Shown: positions 25,581-36,503 of the stretch, piece by piece
Position numbering within the stretch: the first letter of the stretch is position 1
How the letters are laid out: each line of letters begins with the position of its first letter
DNA from: Dioscorea cayenensis subsp. rotundata
Taxonomy: Eukaryota; Streptophyta; Magnoliopsida; Dioscoreales; Dioscoreaceae
DNA: 64,000 nucleotides
Direction: 5' to 3'
Assembly (NCBI RefSeq): GCF_009730915.1
Contig: NC_052473.1
Coordinates: 18,372,100-18,436,099, forward strand
The notes under the pieces: model-generated
Database searches by the model: none
Told to the model about the DNA's origin: nothing
The model's input: only the letters and a program-made list of their open reading frames with translations
Made by a program: the position numbers and the translations under genes

Positions 25581-26763
25581 ATTCTCCGTAGTGAGCTCTC
25601 TCTTTTCACTGTTTCTCATTAGATTCATTTGTGTTTCAATTTGTGATGTTTTCTATGGAAAAAAAAAATTCCATCTTTTTGGTCCCATCTTCTTAGGATT
25701 TGGATTTAGGATAGGATGTGTTCCAATTAACCTTTTAGACCCCACAATGTAATCTTAAGTTTTGGGCATAGTGATTTGAAGATTATGTAGATCATCGTTA
25801 TTTTGTGCGTCTTGATGATTGAGAACTGCTATTTTTGATTTGCAAATTGTTGGTTTCTAGTATGATATTTAATGGTGAATTATCTAATCTTTTTCTTGTC
25901 TGTTTAAGCTCAAAATCTATCATTTCATCCTCGGTATTTGTATAAATGCTTAAAGCTTGTATTATTAATTTCATCTTGGCATCAAATTCAAATTATCTGA
26001 ACTAATTGCTTAATAGCTAATTGATTATCATGAGTAAATTCTTGACTACATAGTCTCATTCTCTGAGAACTCTCCATTGTTCTGAACCTGCATCATCAAA
26101 ACCTTTTTGGTTTGCCTTCCTTAGGGCTTATTTCCTTTTGTATAATGCTCCTTGTAGTATCATGGCCTCCATTTCATTGAGATACTGAAAGAAATTTTAT
26201 CCCTTATATGAAGAAAGATGATAGGAATCTGGTTCTCTGGTTCTCTGTTTGTCGATCTCAAGAGCATTGTAGTCAGCTATGTTTGAGGATTAATTTGTGA
26301 CGCGTGACACCATTTATCTGTAATGTCAGAAGCCAAGTATAAGATTTAATTGAGGATTGTGCAGCAAAAATTTGCAATAAAATCAGTGAAGGTTCTGCTT
26401 GATAGATTTAATAGATGACGTATGACATCATGGAGAACTTTTAACATGCTGTCTTATTTTCTGAAAATTATGAATTTGAGGTTGCACTTCAAAAAAAGTT
26501 TGGGATCAACAAAAGACAGAAGAAATGATTTCATTGCATTTGATCCTCCTTAGCACATCCACAAACGTATAAATAGAGCAACATACAGAGATTTATGCAG
26601 TTCAGTTCAAAAAACCAACAAAGTTAGACATAATGGATGATTTGATCAGAAACTTTAATTTATTGCATTGGATCCTCCTTAGCACACCCATGACTATGTT
26701 TTTCAGGCAATACCACACTCGTTATAGTATACATTACTACTCATAAGACTTTAAACCCCAAGC
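25581..26763. other. Intergenic DNA
   Basis: No gene is seen. A phrase containing ggatcctccttagcaca occurs near 26540 and again near 26670, a small local duplication. The start of the stretch is probably the 3' untranslated region of the 51-residue gene. Confidence 0.5.
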
Positions 26764-28836
26764 TCAGTTTGGCAACAATGGTTCTATGTTTGATTCATCT
26801 TGTAGAGCACCTTGTTCTCTGATGATGCTTCTGTCCTTCTTTTCGTCTTTGGATTTCGCCCACAATAATTGATATAATCCCCCAACCACAAGCAATGCCC
26901 CTGAAAGATTGCTGGAAAAAAAAAAAACCATGACTTGTTTTATTTATAGAAGAGCAAGATGTGTGGCATTGAAAAAGTTATTGACATGCATATTTAGTCC
27001 TGATACCAACCTCCCGAGATGAAATATGCTTCCTGTGATGATTTGCTTCCAGTAGAAATGAGAAAACAATAAGCAATGGAGAGAAGGCCATAGTGAAAAC
27101 CTGGGCCTTTCTTGTGTATACACCAAATCTTAGCCCAGAATGTTCCTCCAGTGACAGCAATTCCCTATGAACATCAGCTGAATCATTTGGACTTGAAATA
27201 CATGCTATAAATGAAGAGGTTCTAATACAAAAGTGCTCATTGTCTTAAAAAATCTATTAGGAAATTTCGTACATCCTTCTAATATGTTTGTTCCCTAACA
27301 ATATGTTCTCAACAAAACTGCTATTTTTGGTCTTTGAGAGCGTGTTTGGTTTGGAGGAAATTAAAATGGACAAATGAACAAAAATGTACAGATAACATTT
27401 TATTTTCTTTTCTTTTCCTGACACTCTGTGACTTTCCTAATCTAAGCATGTTATAAAACATCAAAACAAATGGCTGTTTGAAGACAAAATGATTCTTGAG
27501 CATTAATTTGAATTCAAATCTTGGGATTATGCAGCTGAAATGCTAGCATGTCTTAAATTGTGTTTATGTTGCTGATAGGAAACTTTGCAAGAAACGTGGA
27601 ATACTGTACCCCATAGAAAATGGTGACGAGTTGTAGGTTTGGACTCCAAGTAATTTTTCCATGAAGAAGGTTTTCTCTCCATGAAGACTGCTGCAATTGT
27701 GGTTAGGGCAGTACCGAAGACATTGATCATTGCTGTCAAGGTAAGAATTGCTGGGTATGTCATAGATACCTTCTCCTGCAACAAAAGATTCAAGTTTTTA
27801 CGTGCTATTCTGACAGAAATTTTCTTCAAAACAATAAGAGGCCCTTTGATGTTGAAATGCCATAAATTTATCTTTATTCTGACATTGTTTGATGGATTCA
27901 AAATGAATTACTAGTTATCACTTACGTTTGTCTGTTACTGAGTTTTCACAATTTATTTTTTGATGGAAATTTTAGGCGATTATGATCCTCTCAAGTCCCA
28001 TCTTTTTGATCTTAGAGAACATGACTTTAGATGAACATGATTGATACAATGTTTGGGCGGTCCATTGTCACATTAAGTGATAGAAAACCTACCACCAAAA
28101 GAGTTCCACTGGATATGGCAAGAACAGCGAGGCCATTCATCAAGCACCCCAAAATCCAAAACCCAGTTACTGACAATGAACCATATGACTCTGCTGAGCT
28201 CAAGCTCTCCTTACTGGACACAATCACCATGACAAGTGCACCGGTGGCAGAAATGAACACTCCCCATAGCTTTGCCTGGCCATTAACACTTAGAAACCTG
28301 AAGCTCTCCCGTCGGCACACCACTGCCACTACAAACACCACCACCGGAGTTGTGTTCAAAGCCACACTCTGGAACTTCGCCGTTACATATCTCAAGCTCG
28401 CCGTCATCATCAACTGTCCTAATGGCACCCTACTCTTCCAACAATTAACTTGCTTGCATTAGCATTTGACACACACATTGCCAATATGAATGGGAAGAAG
28501 AAGAAGAAGTAGAGGCAAATAGAACTCACTCCAAACAACCAATAAGCAGTGCCCATAGAACAATAGTGAAGGAGAGTTTTGGCCTTCTTCCTCTGTAGAT
28601 GAATTGTTAGAAGATGAAAGACCAGGGAATTTTATAAACAATGAGTTCATTTACTACCTCTCAACTATAAAGGCCAGAGAGCTAAGGACAACGGCGGAGA
28701 CGGTGCTCTCATAGACAAAGAGGACGATTGTGTCAATGCCACGAGAAGGATCAAGCACAACTTGGAGGAGGGCCATGTAAATGGCAAGCAGCAGTAAAGT
28801 GAAAGTCATTATCAAGTATGGCTTGCAGCTCTTCAT
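26764..28836 (-). CDS. WAT1-related protein (EamA/DMT transporter) with three apparent frameshifts
   Basis: Six exons: 28658-28836, 28530-28592, 28093-28429, 27610-27775, 27011-27164 and 26764-26911. Exons 1-3 are intact and read MKSCKPYLIMTFTLLLLAIY and on through several membrane helices, with the family's TPVVVFVVAVVCRRESF segment. Exon 4 keeps the WAT1 frame up to SSWK, then one extra A (T-run at 27654-27658 on the plus strand) shifts it; removing one base restores TWSPNLQLVTIFYG. Exon 5 needs two similar one-base changes to read KKGPVFTMAFSPLL and then GSIFHLG, after which exon 6 (NLSGALLVVGGLYQLLW, ending IEPLLPN) follows in phase. So corrected, the protein would be about 347 residues with ten helices, normal for this family of amino-acid/auxin-type exporters. 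As written, translation stops early in exon 5. Either the gene is freshly dead or these are homopolymer sequencing errors. Confidence 0.85.
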
Positions 28837-29800
28837 TACTTCTGTTTACATTTGCCATGCTTATCTCTGTTCTTCAAGTCAGTTAGATGCTATCTCTTTC
28901 TCTGTGTCTCAGAGAGAGAGAGAGGAGATGAAGTTCTTTAAGGGAGTTTGATGCATGGATTGTCAGAGAAAGAACATGTAGGGTGTCTTTTGTAATGAAT
29001 ATGATGAGGTTGTTGAGGAGTTAAAATTTTTTTAACATGTATAGTTTTGAAAAGAATTTTTGTGGTTGTTATTAGATCTTATGAAACTCATGAAGAGATG
29101 AAGGAGGTTGATTGAAGCAGACATGCTAGTAAATGGTGGTTAGCTGCTTTGGTTGGTGGCAGTGGGGGTTTGCTGGGAGATGATTGATAAAAATTGTTTG
29201 ATGAGGTTAACTAAATTTTGATTTAATTAATTAAAAATTTAAGTTTGTTTTTTAAAATTAATGATGTTTATGTAGTGTAACTTTTTAATGATTAAATCTG
29301 TAAAAAATGTTTAGTGGAATAAGCTAGGTGCTTAACACTCACAGAAAATTGAGACTATTATATGTATGATTAGCTTGCGTTGAATTAACCATCTATTGTT
29401 ACTTGACATTGGCATGGATAAAAAATATGTTAAACCTTGTAATTAAAAAATATATATATATATATATGGAGGGTTTTTTTTCTTTCGTTTTTAAAGAAAT
29501 CAACAAAAACCGTTAGATAAAGAACGTGTAATTACAGAGATGCACTGATTACAATGACTTACAGATCTTTTGAGAATAAATTCTCCTGCCATGTAATTTT
29601 ATAGGGGAGAAAAAATATTTTTTATACAAACCTCCCACTGAGCCCAAACTATTGGGCTATATCTCGGTTCTAGAATTTCATATATAAGACTAAAGTTGTA
29701 ATTATCCATTTTTACAAGGGGCATGTGAAAAAAAACCAGAACTTTTCTCTTCTAGAAAGGGTTAAGGTTGCCATAAGTGGACCAATTCTCAGGTCCAGAT
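28837..29800. other. Intergenic DNA, divergent promoters
   Basis: This lies between two divergently transcribed genes. A (GA)n patch at about 28912-28926 is probably in the leader of the transporter gene. A (TA)n run occurs at 29452-29467. Nothing else is recognisable. Confidence 0.5.
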
Positions 29801-29805
29801 AAAAT

Positions 29806-29880
29806 GGGCCTAAATTATTTGGGCCCATACAAAGCCCAAGCCCAATAAGTCCATGTAAACCAGAGGCCTATATAATCAAA
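29806..29880 (+). promoter_or_regulatory. Site II (TGGGCC/GCCCA) cluster and TATA box of the TMEM230-like gene
   Basis: Several GGGCC/GCCCA motifs (aaatgggcctaaatt, tttgggcccatac, aaagcccaagcccaata) precede a TATA-like cctatataatc at about 29866-29876, some 135 bases before the start codon. Site II elements bound by TCP factors are typical of constitutively expressed plant genes. The assignment is from motif and position. Confidence 0.55.
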
Positions 29881-30004
29881 CAAGCGAAGCCAACGTCATT
29901 GAATCCTCGTTCTCTCTCTGAACCCTTCTCGCTTCTCACTTCGACGGAGTCTCCATTCCACTCTCTTCTCTCTCCGGCGCTCTTCTCGGTCTCCGGCGGC
30001 GGCG

Positions 30005-30407
30005 ATGGCGTACGTCGACCATGCCTTCTCGATCAGCGACGAGGACATCATGATGGACGGTCCATACGTCGTCCAGAACAAGCCCCCAATCCGTGAGATC
30101 GCGCTTGCTATCTCCCTCCTCGTCTTCGGAACCCTCGGCATCATCATCGGCGTTATCATGGCTTGCAACCACGTCGGCGGTGATCGCACACATGGTATCA
30201 CTGCCTTCTTACCTTTCTAACCCCTTTCGCTGGTTTTAGGGTTTTTTGATTTTTGGTTTTCTTGATTGATTTGATGCATATTCAGGGGTTTTCTTCGCGA
30301 TTCTTGGGTCGGTGCTCTTCCTCCCCGGGTTTTACTACACGAGGATTGCTTACTATGCTTATAAAGGGTACAAGGGTTTCTCCTTCGCTAACATACCGCC
30401 TGTATGA
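30005..30407 (+). CDS. TMEM230/TMEM134-family small membrane protein
   Basis: Exons 30005-30194 and 30286-30407 join in phase (CAT G|GG GTT) to 103 residues. The protein begins [20 protein letters not shown], has a hydrophobic helix at about 30-52, a short turn [10 protein letters not shown] and a second helix at about 65-83, and ends [15 protein letters not shown]. Two helices with a GD(R)xHG loop and a YKGYKGFSF-type tail are the TMEM230 pattern. Animal TMEM230 is a vesicle trafficking protein; the plant role is not established to my knowledge. The 91-base intron has normal ends. The compact gene behind a site II promoter fits broad expression. Confidence 0.88.
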
Positions 30408-33400
30408 GGTTGGATCTCGCGATCTTGGTGTTCTCGCTTTCTCATACGTGTACATGAGGTTCTATCCATATGCATATGTTTTTCTTGCTCTGTTTTTTTT
30501 TTTTCTAGGGTTTGCTACAGTTGTTATCGATGTAAATTTAACCTTTGTGATAAAAAAAAATAATATTTCAGTTGATGCTGTTTGCTTGTCTCTCTCTGCT
30601 GCTATTTGATGCAAATATGAATTGTTAGATGTGTTTTTGAGCTGAGTGTTGGGGTTGGGAAAGGTATAATGGGTGACTGGTTGCTCCCATAGGAAAAAGG
30701 TTTGGAATTTTGACCCTATGTAGCAATCGAGTGGATGTAATTGTTCAATGGATGCTCATTGTGATCATGTTTTTTATGTTCTCTTTCATGTCTTAAACTT
30801 GAGACTTGCTGATGTATCTATGCTACTCAATGAAGCTGTGGAGCCTCCTGTGGTTATTGAATTATGGAATGGAAGGCCAAGACATTTTTACTAGGCATTC
30901 AAACCAAATGAGATCCTTATAACAGTTATTTTCAACAGCAAAAAGTTCTAGACTCTAGTGTATTACATGTGTTTTCTATGGAGTAACTGAGTAAGGTTGT
31001 TGTGGTTTATATATCGTTTGATGTATTTCTCTGTCAAGCGCATGGTATTTCCTTGCACTGTAAGCTTTGTAAATGTGACCAGTTATATGGTTTTTTTTCC
31101 CTGTCCATGAGTAACTTACTGTGTTAACAGTAAAGCTTTGGTTTATGACTTATTCCAGAAACCAAGCGTCACAGATTTCGTAATTTTTTGTTTAATGAGG
31201 CAAGTTTAGTCTGGAATCAACAACATAAGAAGCTAGACGTAGATTATGTGTGTGTTGGTCATTTTATTGGCAGAACAAGGAATGTGAAACTAACATGGTT
31301 GTGGCTGCAGCCTAAGAAGGAGAAGCTATGTGACTACCGTTATAGACAAGGTCCATTCACTTTTATTGCATGCTTGAAATTTATCAGAATTGAATTATTA
31401 CAAATGCTTAACTTATGGATAACGTAGCACTTTTGCTTGTATTTCAAAGTGATGCTTGTAAGCATGAAGAAAAACATGGAGATGTGTTTTCTTTCTAAAG
31501 TATTGGAATGTTGCTTCTAACTCTATGTAAAAGGATTTGGGTTTTACTTTTAAATAGTAGTGAGTCATATTAATGTTATAGAAATTGTTTCACAGAGGAA
31601 AATTAATGTACTGATGCTTGTAACCTTGCAGAGACATACGGAGATGCAGTTTTCTTTGTTAAGTATTAGAATGTTGCTGCTGACAATAGGTAAAAGATTT
31701 GGAGTTTTACTGTACTAGTGGTTAGTCATATCAATTTTTGTAGAAGTAGTTTTATGGGTTAGGAAATTAAATATAGTTCAGTGGTCAGGATATGATGTTA
31801 GTATTTCCACAATCAGTAACTTAATGGAAGGGCTAGATGTTTGTCTCAGAACAAGTGAGTTGGATTTTTTCAAAATCTGACCTTGTTCTTCTTCTGTAGC
31901 TTACATTTTCTTGAGTTTATAATACTGTGAAGTAAACTTTAGAAGCGGAATGACTTACTGAGCCTATTCCCTGAGGTCCTGTTCTGAATGGGAAAATAAA
32001 TGAATAGGAAAAAAAGTGGTTTTTTTTTTCCTTTTAGCTTGAATGACAAATAAAAATATGAAATTGATGGAAATTTAATAATGTTTATGTTCTTTTTTAA
32101 AACAGAGGTCAAGATAACAAAAGTACAGAATTTTGTGTGTGCGTGTAGGCGCATGAGCAGGTGGGTGGGTGTTTTGTTGAATGAAGAAAATTGAATACAT
32201 AGCAAATGGAATAAAAATAGAATGGTAAAAATTCTCTCTTATTGTCTTTTCTATATTGGCTACTCGAGGATTGAGTGTTTCAGTTGTTATCTAGTCAATT
32301 TTTGAACAAGTCTTATTTTTAGTTTTTTTCCTTACAATTTATTGAACCTTCTGTTTCTTTGTTGATTTGTTTGATTTTTACAAAAAGTGAGCGTATTGAT
32401 TGGGATGAAATAACATTAGATATGTGAGCTTCAGAGTTCATATTTTTTTGCAATCTACCTATCATGGTGTTATTTTGCCCATAAGTGCTCACTGTTAGCT
32501 TGGTAATAGCATAAATATTTACATAGTTTTCTTTCAGCGCAACCAACCCATCCTGTTCTTACTGTTGTAGTATATATTTGCTATTAGCTTGGTCACAATA
32601 TGAATACTTGGATGATCATCTTTCAGCTTGAGCTCATGTTAGTGCCAGGTTTCACTTCTCTTCACTTTTGGGTGATCAAAATTTTTTCTTATCCAGCATT
32701 TGTATTATGGAGGCAGTTAGTTGAATGACGTAACTATTTATTTTAGGTTTAAAATTATACTACACAGGTAATGGTTTATTTGTCTGAGTACTTAATCACT
32801 TACTATGTATTTCAGTGGATTTCATTGGTGCTAGAAATGTAATTGGGATATTAACCTTTCCTACTTATCAGATGTGTATTGTGTACCCGCTATTTATCAG
32901 GCTTTTATGTTCTTCTTAAACATTGCTTCAATCTGATTCTTGTTCTGTGCATCATGGTTTATATTCACAAGCTTTAAATTTGAGAAGCTTAGTATTTGAT
33001 GCTTCTTTGTTGTTTTAACTTTGAATACAGTCGGCATAACTTTCCTTCCTTATTTTCTTTGTCCTTGTCTGATAGCTTTCAATTTAAGCATTGTTTTTAG
33101 GTATTTGGCAACAAACATGAAAATTGAGTTGTTTTGTAAAAATGTCATGATTTCACATTATCTATACTTTTCCATTATTTGTTTCTTTGCCTCTGAAACG
33201 TTGTGAACCTCATATGGTTGAATTCCTTTTTTTTTTGCTGTTTGTTCCGCAAGTATTCTTGACCTTCAATTGTCTTAAGAAGAAAATGATGCATAGGTAC
33301 TAGTACTACAGGCTACAACATCCAGGGAATAGTAGGGAGAAATTATTTCTTTAGTATGGGCCATTTAGGACTTTCTTTGGTGTTACTCTATATGTCTATA

Positions 33401-33690
33401 ATTATGAATTTGACCAGTATCATTGTTGACTGAAGATAGGTAGGTTGGAAACTTTATTGATGTATTCTTGGCATTCTTATTTTCAGGCTATCCACTAGGT
33501 TGCCACTAAGACTTACTGTAATTCTCTTATTAGGCTTAGTAACTAAACACCTGTGAATGGTTGCTATCGAGTGTATTACCAGAGATTTGAGTAGTTGCCA
33601 TTTGTGGTTATTCTTAAGTTCTATAATTATGGAAGCAATTTTTATTTTTTTTTTTGGTGAACAGTGATGTCTTTGAATCAGTAACATAGT
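30408..33690. other. Intergenic DNA, T-rich
   Basis: The beginning is probably the 3' untranslated region of the small membrane protein. The rest shows no gene. The (+)-strand sequence is T-rich and resembles intron or old retroelement DNA. Confidence 0.5.
31450..31750. repeat. Diverged tandem duplication, two ~140-bp units
   Basis: The unit tgatgcttgtaa...ggagatg...ttctttct...gtattggaatgttgct...gattt(g)gg(a)gttttac begins at 31450 and again at 31612. The copies share word order over their full length with many substitutions, so the duplication is old. Confidence 0.65.
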
Positions 33691-33696
33691 TGTAGT

Positions 33697-33946
33697 TTAA
33701 GTTCTACACAGTTGGGAAAGAGGAGCGTGAACCCACTAAAGCACCCAGGGGACGTCCAGATGCCTCGATGGAATAAATGGGGATGGGGACGCACTACGCG
33801 TGCTACTGGAGCCATCCCATCACAATCACTATTCACTAACTCCCAGTAACTGCCTCAGTAGACTCGAACTCTCACCATTCGCTGGGAGTCTATCAGCGAC
33901 CCTGTCATCAATAGGCCCAAGGTCGTTGGTTAAGTTCTACACAGTT
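33697..33946 (-). mobile_element. SINE-like insertion with 17-bp target-site duplication
   Basis: The phrase ttaagttctacacagtt occurs at 33697-33713 and again at 33930-33946, bracketing 216 bases of GC-richer sequence. On the minus strand the insert contains gagttcgagtcta, a good match to the RNA polymerase III B box, about 60 bases from its 5' side. The long direct repeat and the B box fit a tRNA-derived SINE inserted by target-primed reverse transcription. The A box is weak and I see no clear 3' A or T tail. Confidence 0.6.
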
Positions 33947-35435
33947 ATACCACCCCCCACAATAAATAGCATAGTTCATACTTTATTCCTACTCGTGGCT
34001 TATTTACAATTCTCAAAAGTTTTACTCAGTCATCAGTTGATACATAAAAGACATCGGTAATGGGAAATCTTTTAATCTACTTTTGATGTCAGTGGCTTTT
34101 CTGTAGTGACTGAAAGAGGGCCCTCCTGCAATTTATGTCCTGTATTTTAATTCAAAAGAGTGGAAGGTAATGTTTGGTTGCCAATTGTGGATCAGTATGC
34201 ATTTGATGTCTGACATGAGTTCAATGACTTTATCGCGGCCATGTTCACTGTTCTCTCAACCATGAAGGAGTTGGCACATTACTTTTGAGCAGCTTTGGTA
34301 ACTTTTTATTTATGTGTAACTGTGACCACCACCACCAGAACTTTCCAATGAGCTAGCATGAAGTGTAAATAAATAACATATTTATCTAGGCTTAGTGCAA
34401 AGTGTTTGGGACAAACCTTAGTATGTTTTTTTTTTTTTAATAATATTACATCATGAAATTTATTGTGGTTTGCAAGCTTGGACTTCATAAGCTCTGTAGG
34501 AAAGCTTAAAAGTTAGGATTTGCTTTTGATGGACTCCATCCATCTGTTAAGCTTTCTGACTCCTCATCCATTCCTTACCCCCACTTTTAGATTGTGATAT
34601 CTTTGAGCTCAGTTCATGTATTATTTTAAGCAAACTTGTCTGGTTAATTGAAGTCCAGGTAATTTTCATGTCTTATAAAATCTTTAAAGAAGTCATTTAC
34701 TTACGGATTGATTAATGAATTTCAGTGCAGTAGGTTTGCAGCTATATTTGAATATAAAAATTTGGACCTTTGAATTTTGATTTTGGTGCAAGGAATCCAA
34801 TTTCCTTCTTTCTACTTTTTAGGGACACTTTTCTCAAGGTCAAAAGTATCCTTCAAATTTGACTTGATCTTTGAAGGGCACCTGCATCTTTGCTTCTGTG
34901 GTTTTTTTATTTTTTATTTTTTATTTTTTTTTAGTATTATATTTTAAAGAAAATTTAGGAAAATAAAGAAGCGTATGTATAAGCTGTTGGTTGATTGTGT
35001 AACCATATATTATTTTGTTTAGAGGGGACCAGGCAATGTTTTTTTTTAACTTAGCTTGCACATATGGCCAAGATCTGTCCTATTTTTATTTGTTTTTTTG
35101 TCTATTCATAAATTACTAATCTCGAGACTTGCACCTCATCATCAAAACTTTTTGGACACTTCCCTTTGTACGCACCATTTATATTCACTCACCAAACCCA
35201 CCCACCCACCTAGCCCTCTCTTAAATAAATATATACATGAAAAACAAACAATAACTTATTGACAAGAAATTGTAATAAAATACTATATATCTCTGAAATT
35301 TTCATAATAAAAATACAACAAAAATGAAAGGTAAAGAAAAACCAAAATGATATTCTGATTGCGGATCCAATCCACGTCAAGGAAATCTTCCTGATAGAAT
35401 GGGGCCCAATCCAACGGACATCTGGCCCAACTCTG
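33947..35435. other. Intergenic DNA
   Basis: AT-rich, with no gene or defined element seen. Confidence 0.5.
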
Positions 35436-35438
35436 AAA

Positions 35439-35449
35439 CCCACGTGTGA
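35439..35449. promoter_or_regulatory. G-box/ABRE (CCCACGTGTGAC) upstream of the EDR2-like gene
   Basis: A CACGTG core, followed at once by TGACGTT, lies about 80 bases before the start codon of the EDR2-like gene. This is a typical bZIP/bHLH site. Function is inferred. Confidence 0.45.
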
Positions 35450-35525
35450 CGTTATCGTTGAGGTGGCACTATCGTAATATTCTCGAAATCCAGGGGCAAT
35501 TCTATAGCCTTGATCATCGATTTTA

Positions 35526-36503
35526 ATGCCCTCACAGAGAGTGCCATTTCCCTATCGACCTCAACACCGCCAGCGACGACGCCGGAGCCCGAGACGGAGA
35601 TTCCGAGCCGTGATGTCCTCCGCCACCGGAGCCACCTCCGACCACCAGCCAGAGTGGCTCGATGAGGCCATCAATGGTGGCTCCCTCCGCAACGTTGACC
35701 TCGATACTGGATCCAACGGATGGGCATCCCCCCCTGGCGATCTCTTCCACCTAAGGGCTCCAAACTACTTCTCTCGCCGCCAGAAGTGCCCCTCCGGCGA
35801 CTGGCTTCTCAAACCCGCCGGTGTCGACTGGCTCCGCTCTCCATCTCGTCTCGACGACGTCCTTGGCCGCTCTGACAATCGCGTGATGGCCGCCCTCCGC
35901 CGCGCCCAATCCGAAGGCAAATCCATGAAATCCTTCATCATCGCCATCAATCTCCAGGTTCCTGGCCGTGAATCTCACTCCGCCGTCTTCTACTTCGCTG
36001 CCGAAGACCCGATCCCACCTGGATCTCTTCTCTACCGCTTCGTCCATGGCGACGACGCGTTCCGCAACGCTCGGTTCAAGATCGTCAACCGGATCGTCAA
36101 GGGCCCTTGGATCGTGAAGGCTGCTGTTGGTAACTACGCCGCCTGCCTCCTCGGCCGTGCTCTCACCTGTAACTACCACCGCGGCGAGAACTACCTCGAG
36201 ATCGACGTCGACATCGGAAGCTCAGCAATCGCCAGTGCCATCCTCCACCTCGCCCTAGGCTACGTGACCGCCGTCACAATCGACATGGGATTCCTCGTCG
36301 AGGCCCAAACCGAGGAGGAGCTCCCGGAGAAGCTCATCGGCGCCGTGAGGGTCGCCCAGATGGAGATGTCCGCCGCCGCCTTCGTCGAAACACGGCCGCG
36401 TCTAGAGCGCAATCTCTTCCGCGGCGGCGCTTCACGTGTGAACCATCACGCTGATCAAACGGCCACGAATCAGAGCACGCATCTCGAGGAAGAGGTACTC
36501 TAG
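35526..36503 (+). CDS. EDR2 C-terminal domain protein (DUF1336), single exon
   Basis: The gene is an intronless 325-codon frame and strongly GC-rich compared with its flanks. Domain signatures: NYFSRRQKCPSGDWLLKPAGVDW at about 79-101, the central NARFKIVNRIVKGPWIVKAAVG at about 182-203, LLGRALTCNYHRGENYLEID(V)DIGSS at about 208-232 and LGYVTAVTIDMGFLVEAQTEEELPE at about 244-268. This is the domain at the C-terminus of Arabidopsis EDR2, a lipid-binding negative regulator of cell death and powdery mildew resistance. The START and PH domains of EDR2 itself are missing, as in the shorter plant DUF1336 proteins. The first 29 residues are very basic; translation could instead begin at Met30. Its biological role is unknown. 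Confidence 0.9.
   Translation: MPSQRVPFPYRPQHRQRRRRSPRRRFRAVMSSATGATSDHQPEWLDEAINGGSLRNVDLDTGSNGWASPPGDLFHLRAPNYFSRRQKCPSGDWLLKPAGVDWLRSPSRLDDVLGRSDNRVMAALRRAQSEGKSMKSFIIAINLQVPGRESHSAVFYFAAEDPIPPGSLLYRFVHGDDAFRNARFKIVNRIVKGPWIVKAAVGNYAACLLGRALTCNYHRGENYLEIDVDIGSSAIASAILHLALGYVTAVTIDMGFLVEAQTEEELPEKLIGAVRVAQMEMSAAAFVETRPRLERNLFRGGASRVNHHADQTATNQSTHLEEEVL

Noticed and set aside
31188-31427. 79-codon ORF after the TMEM230-like gene
   Set aside because: No start context, domain or splice link to the upstream gene; the stop at 30405 already closes a complete protein.
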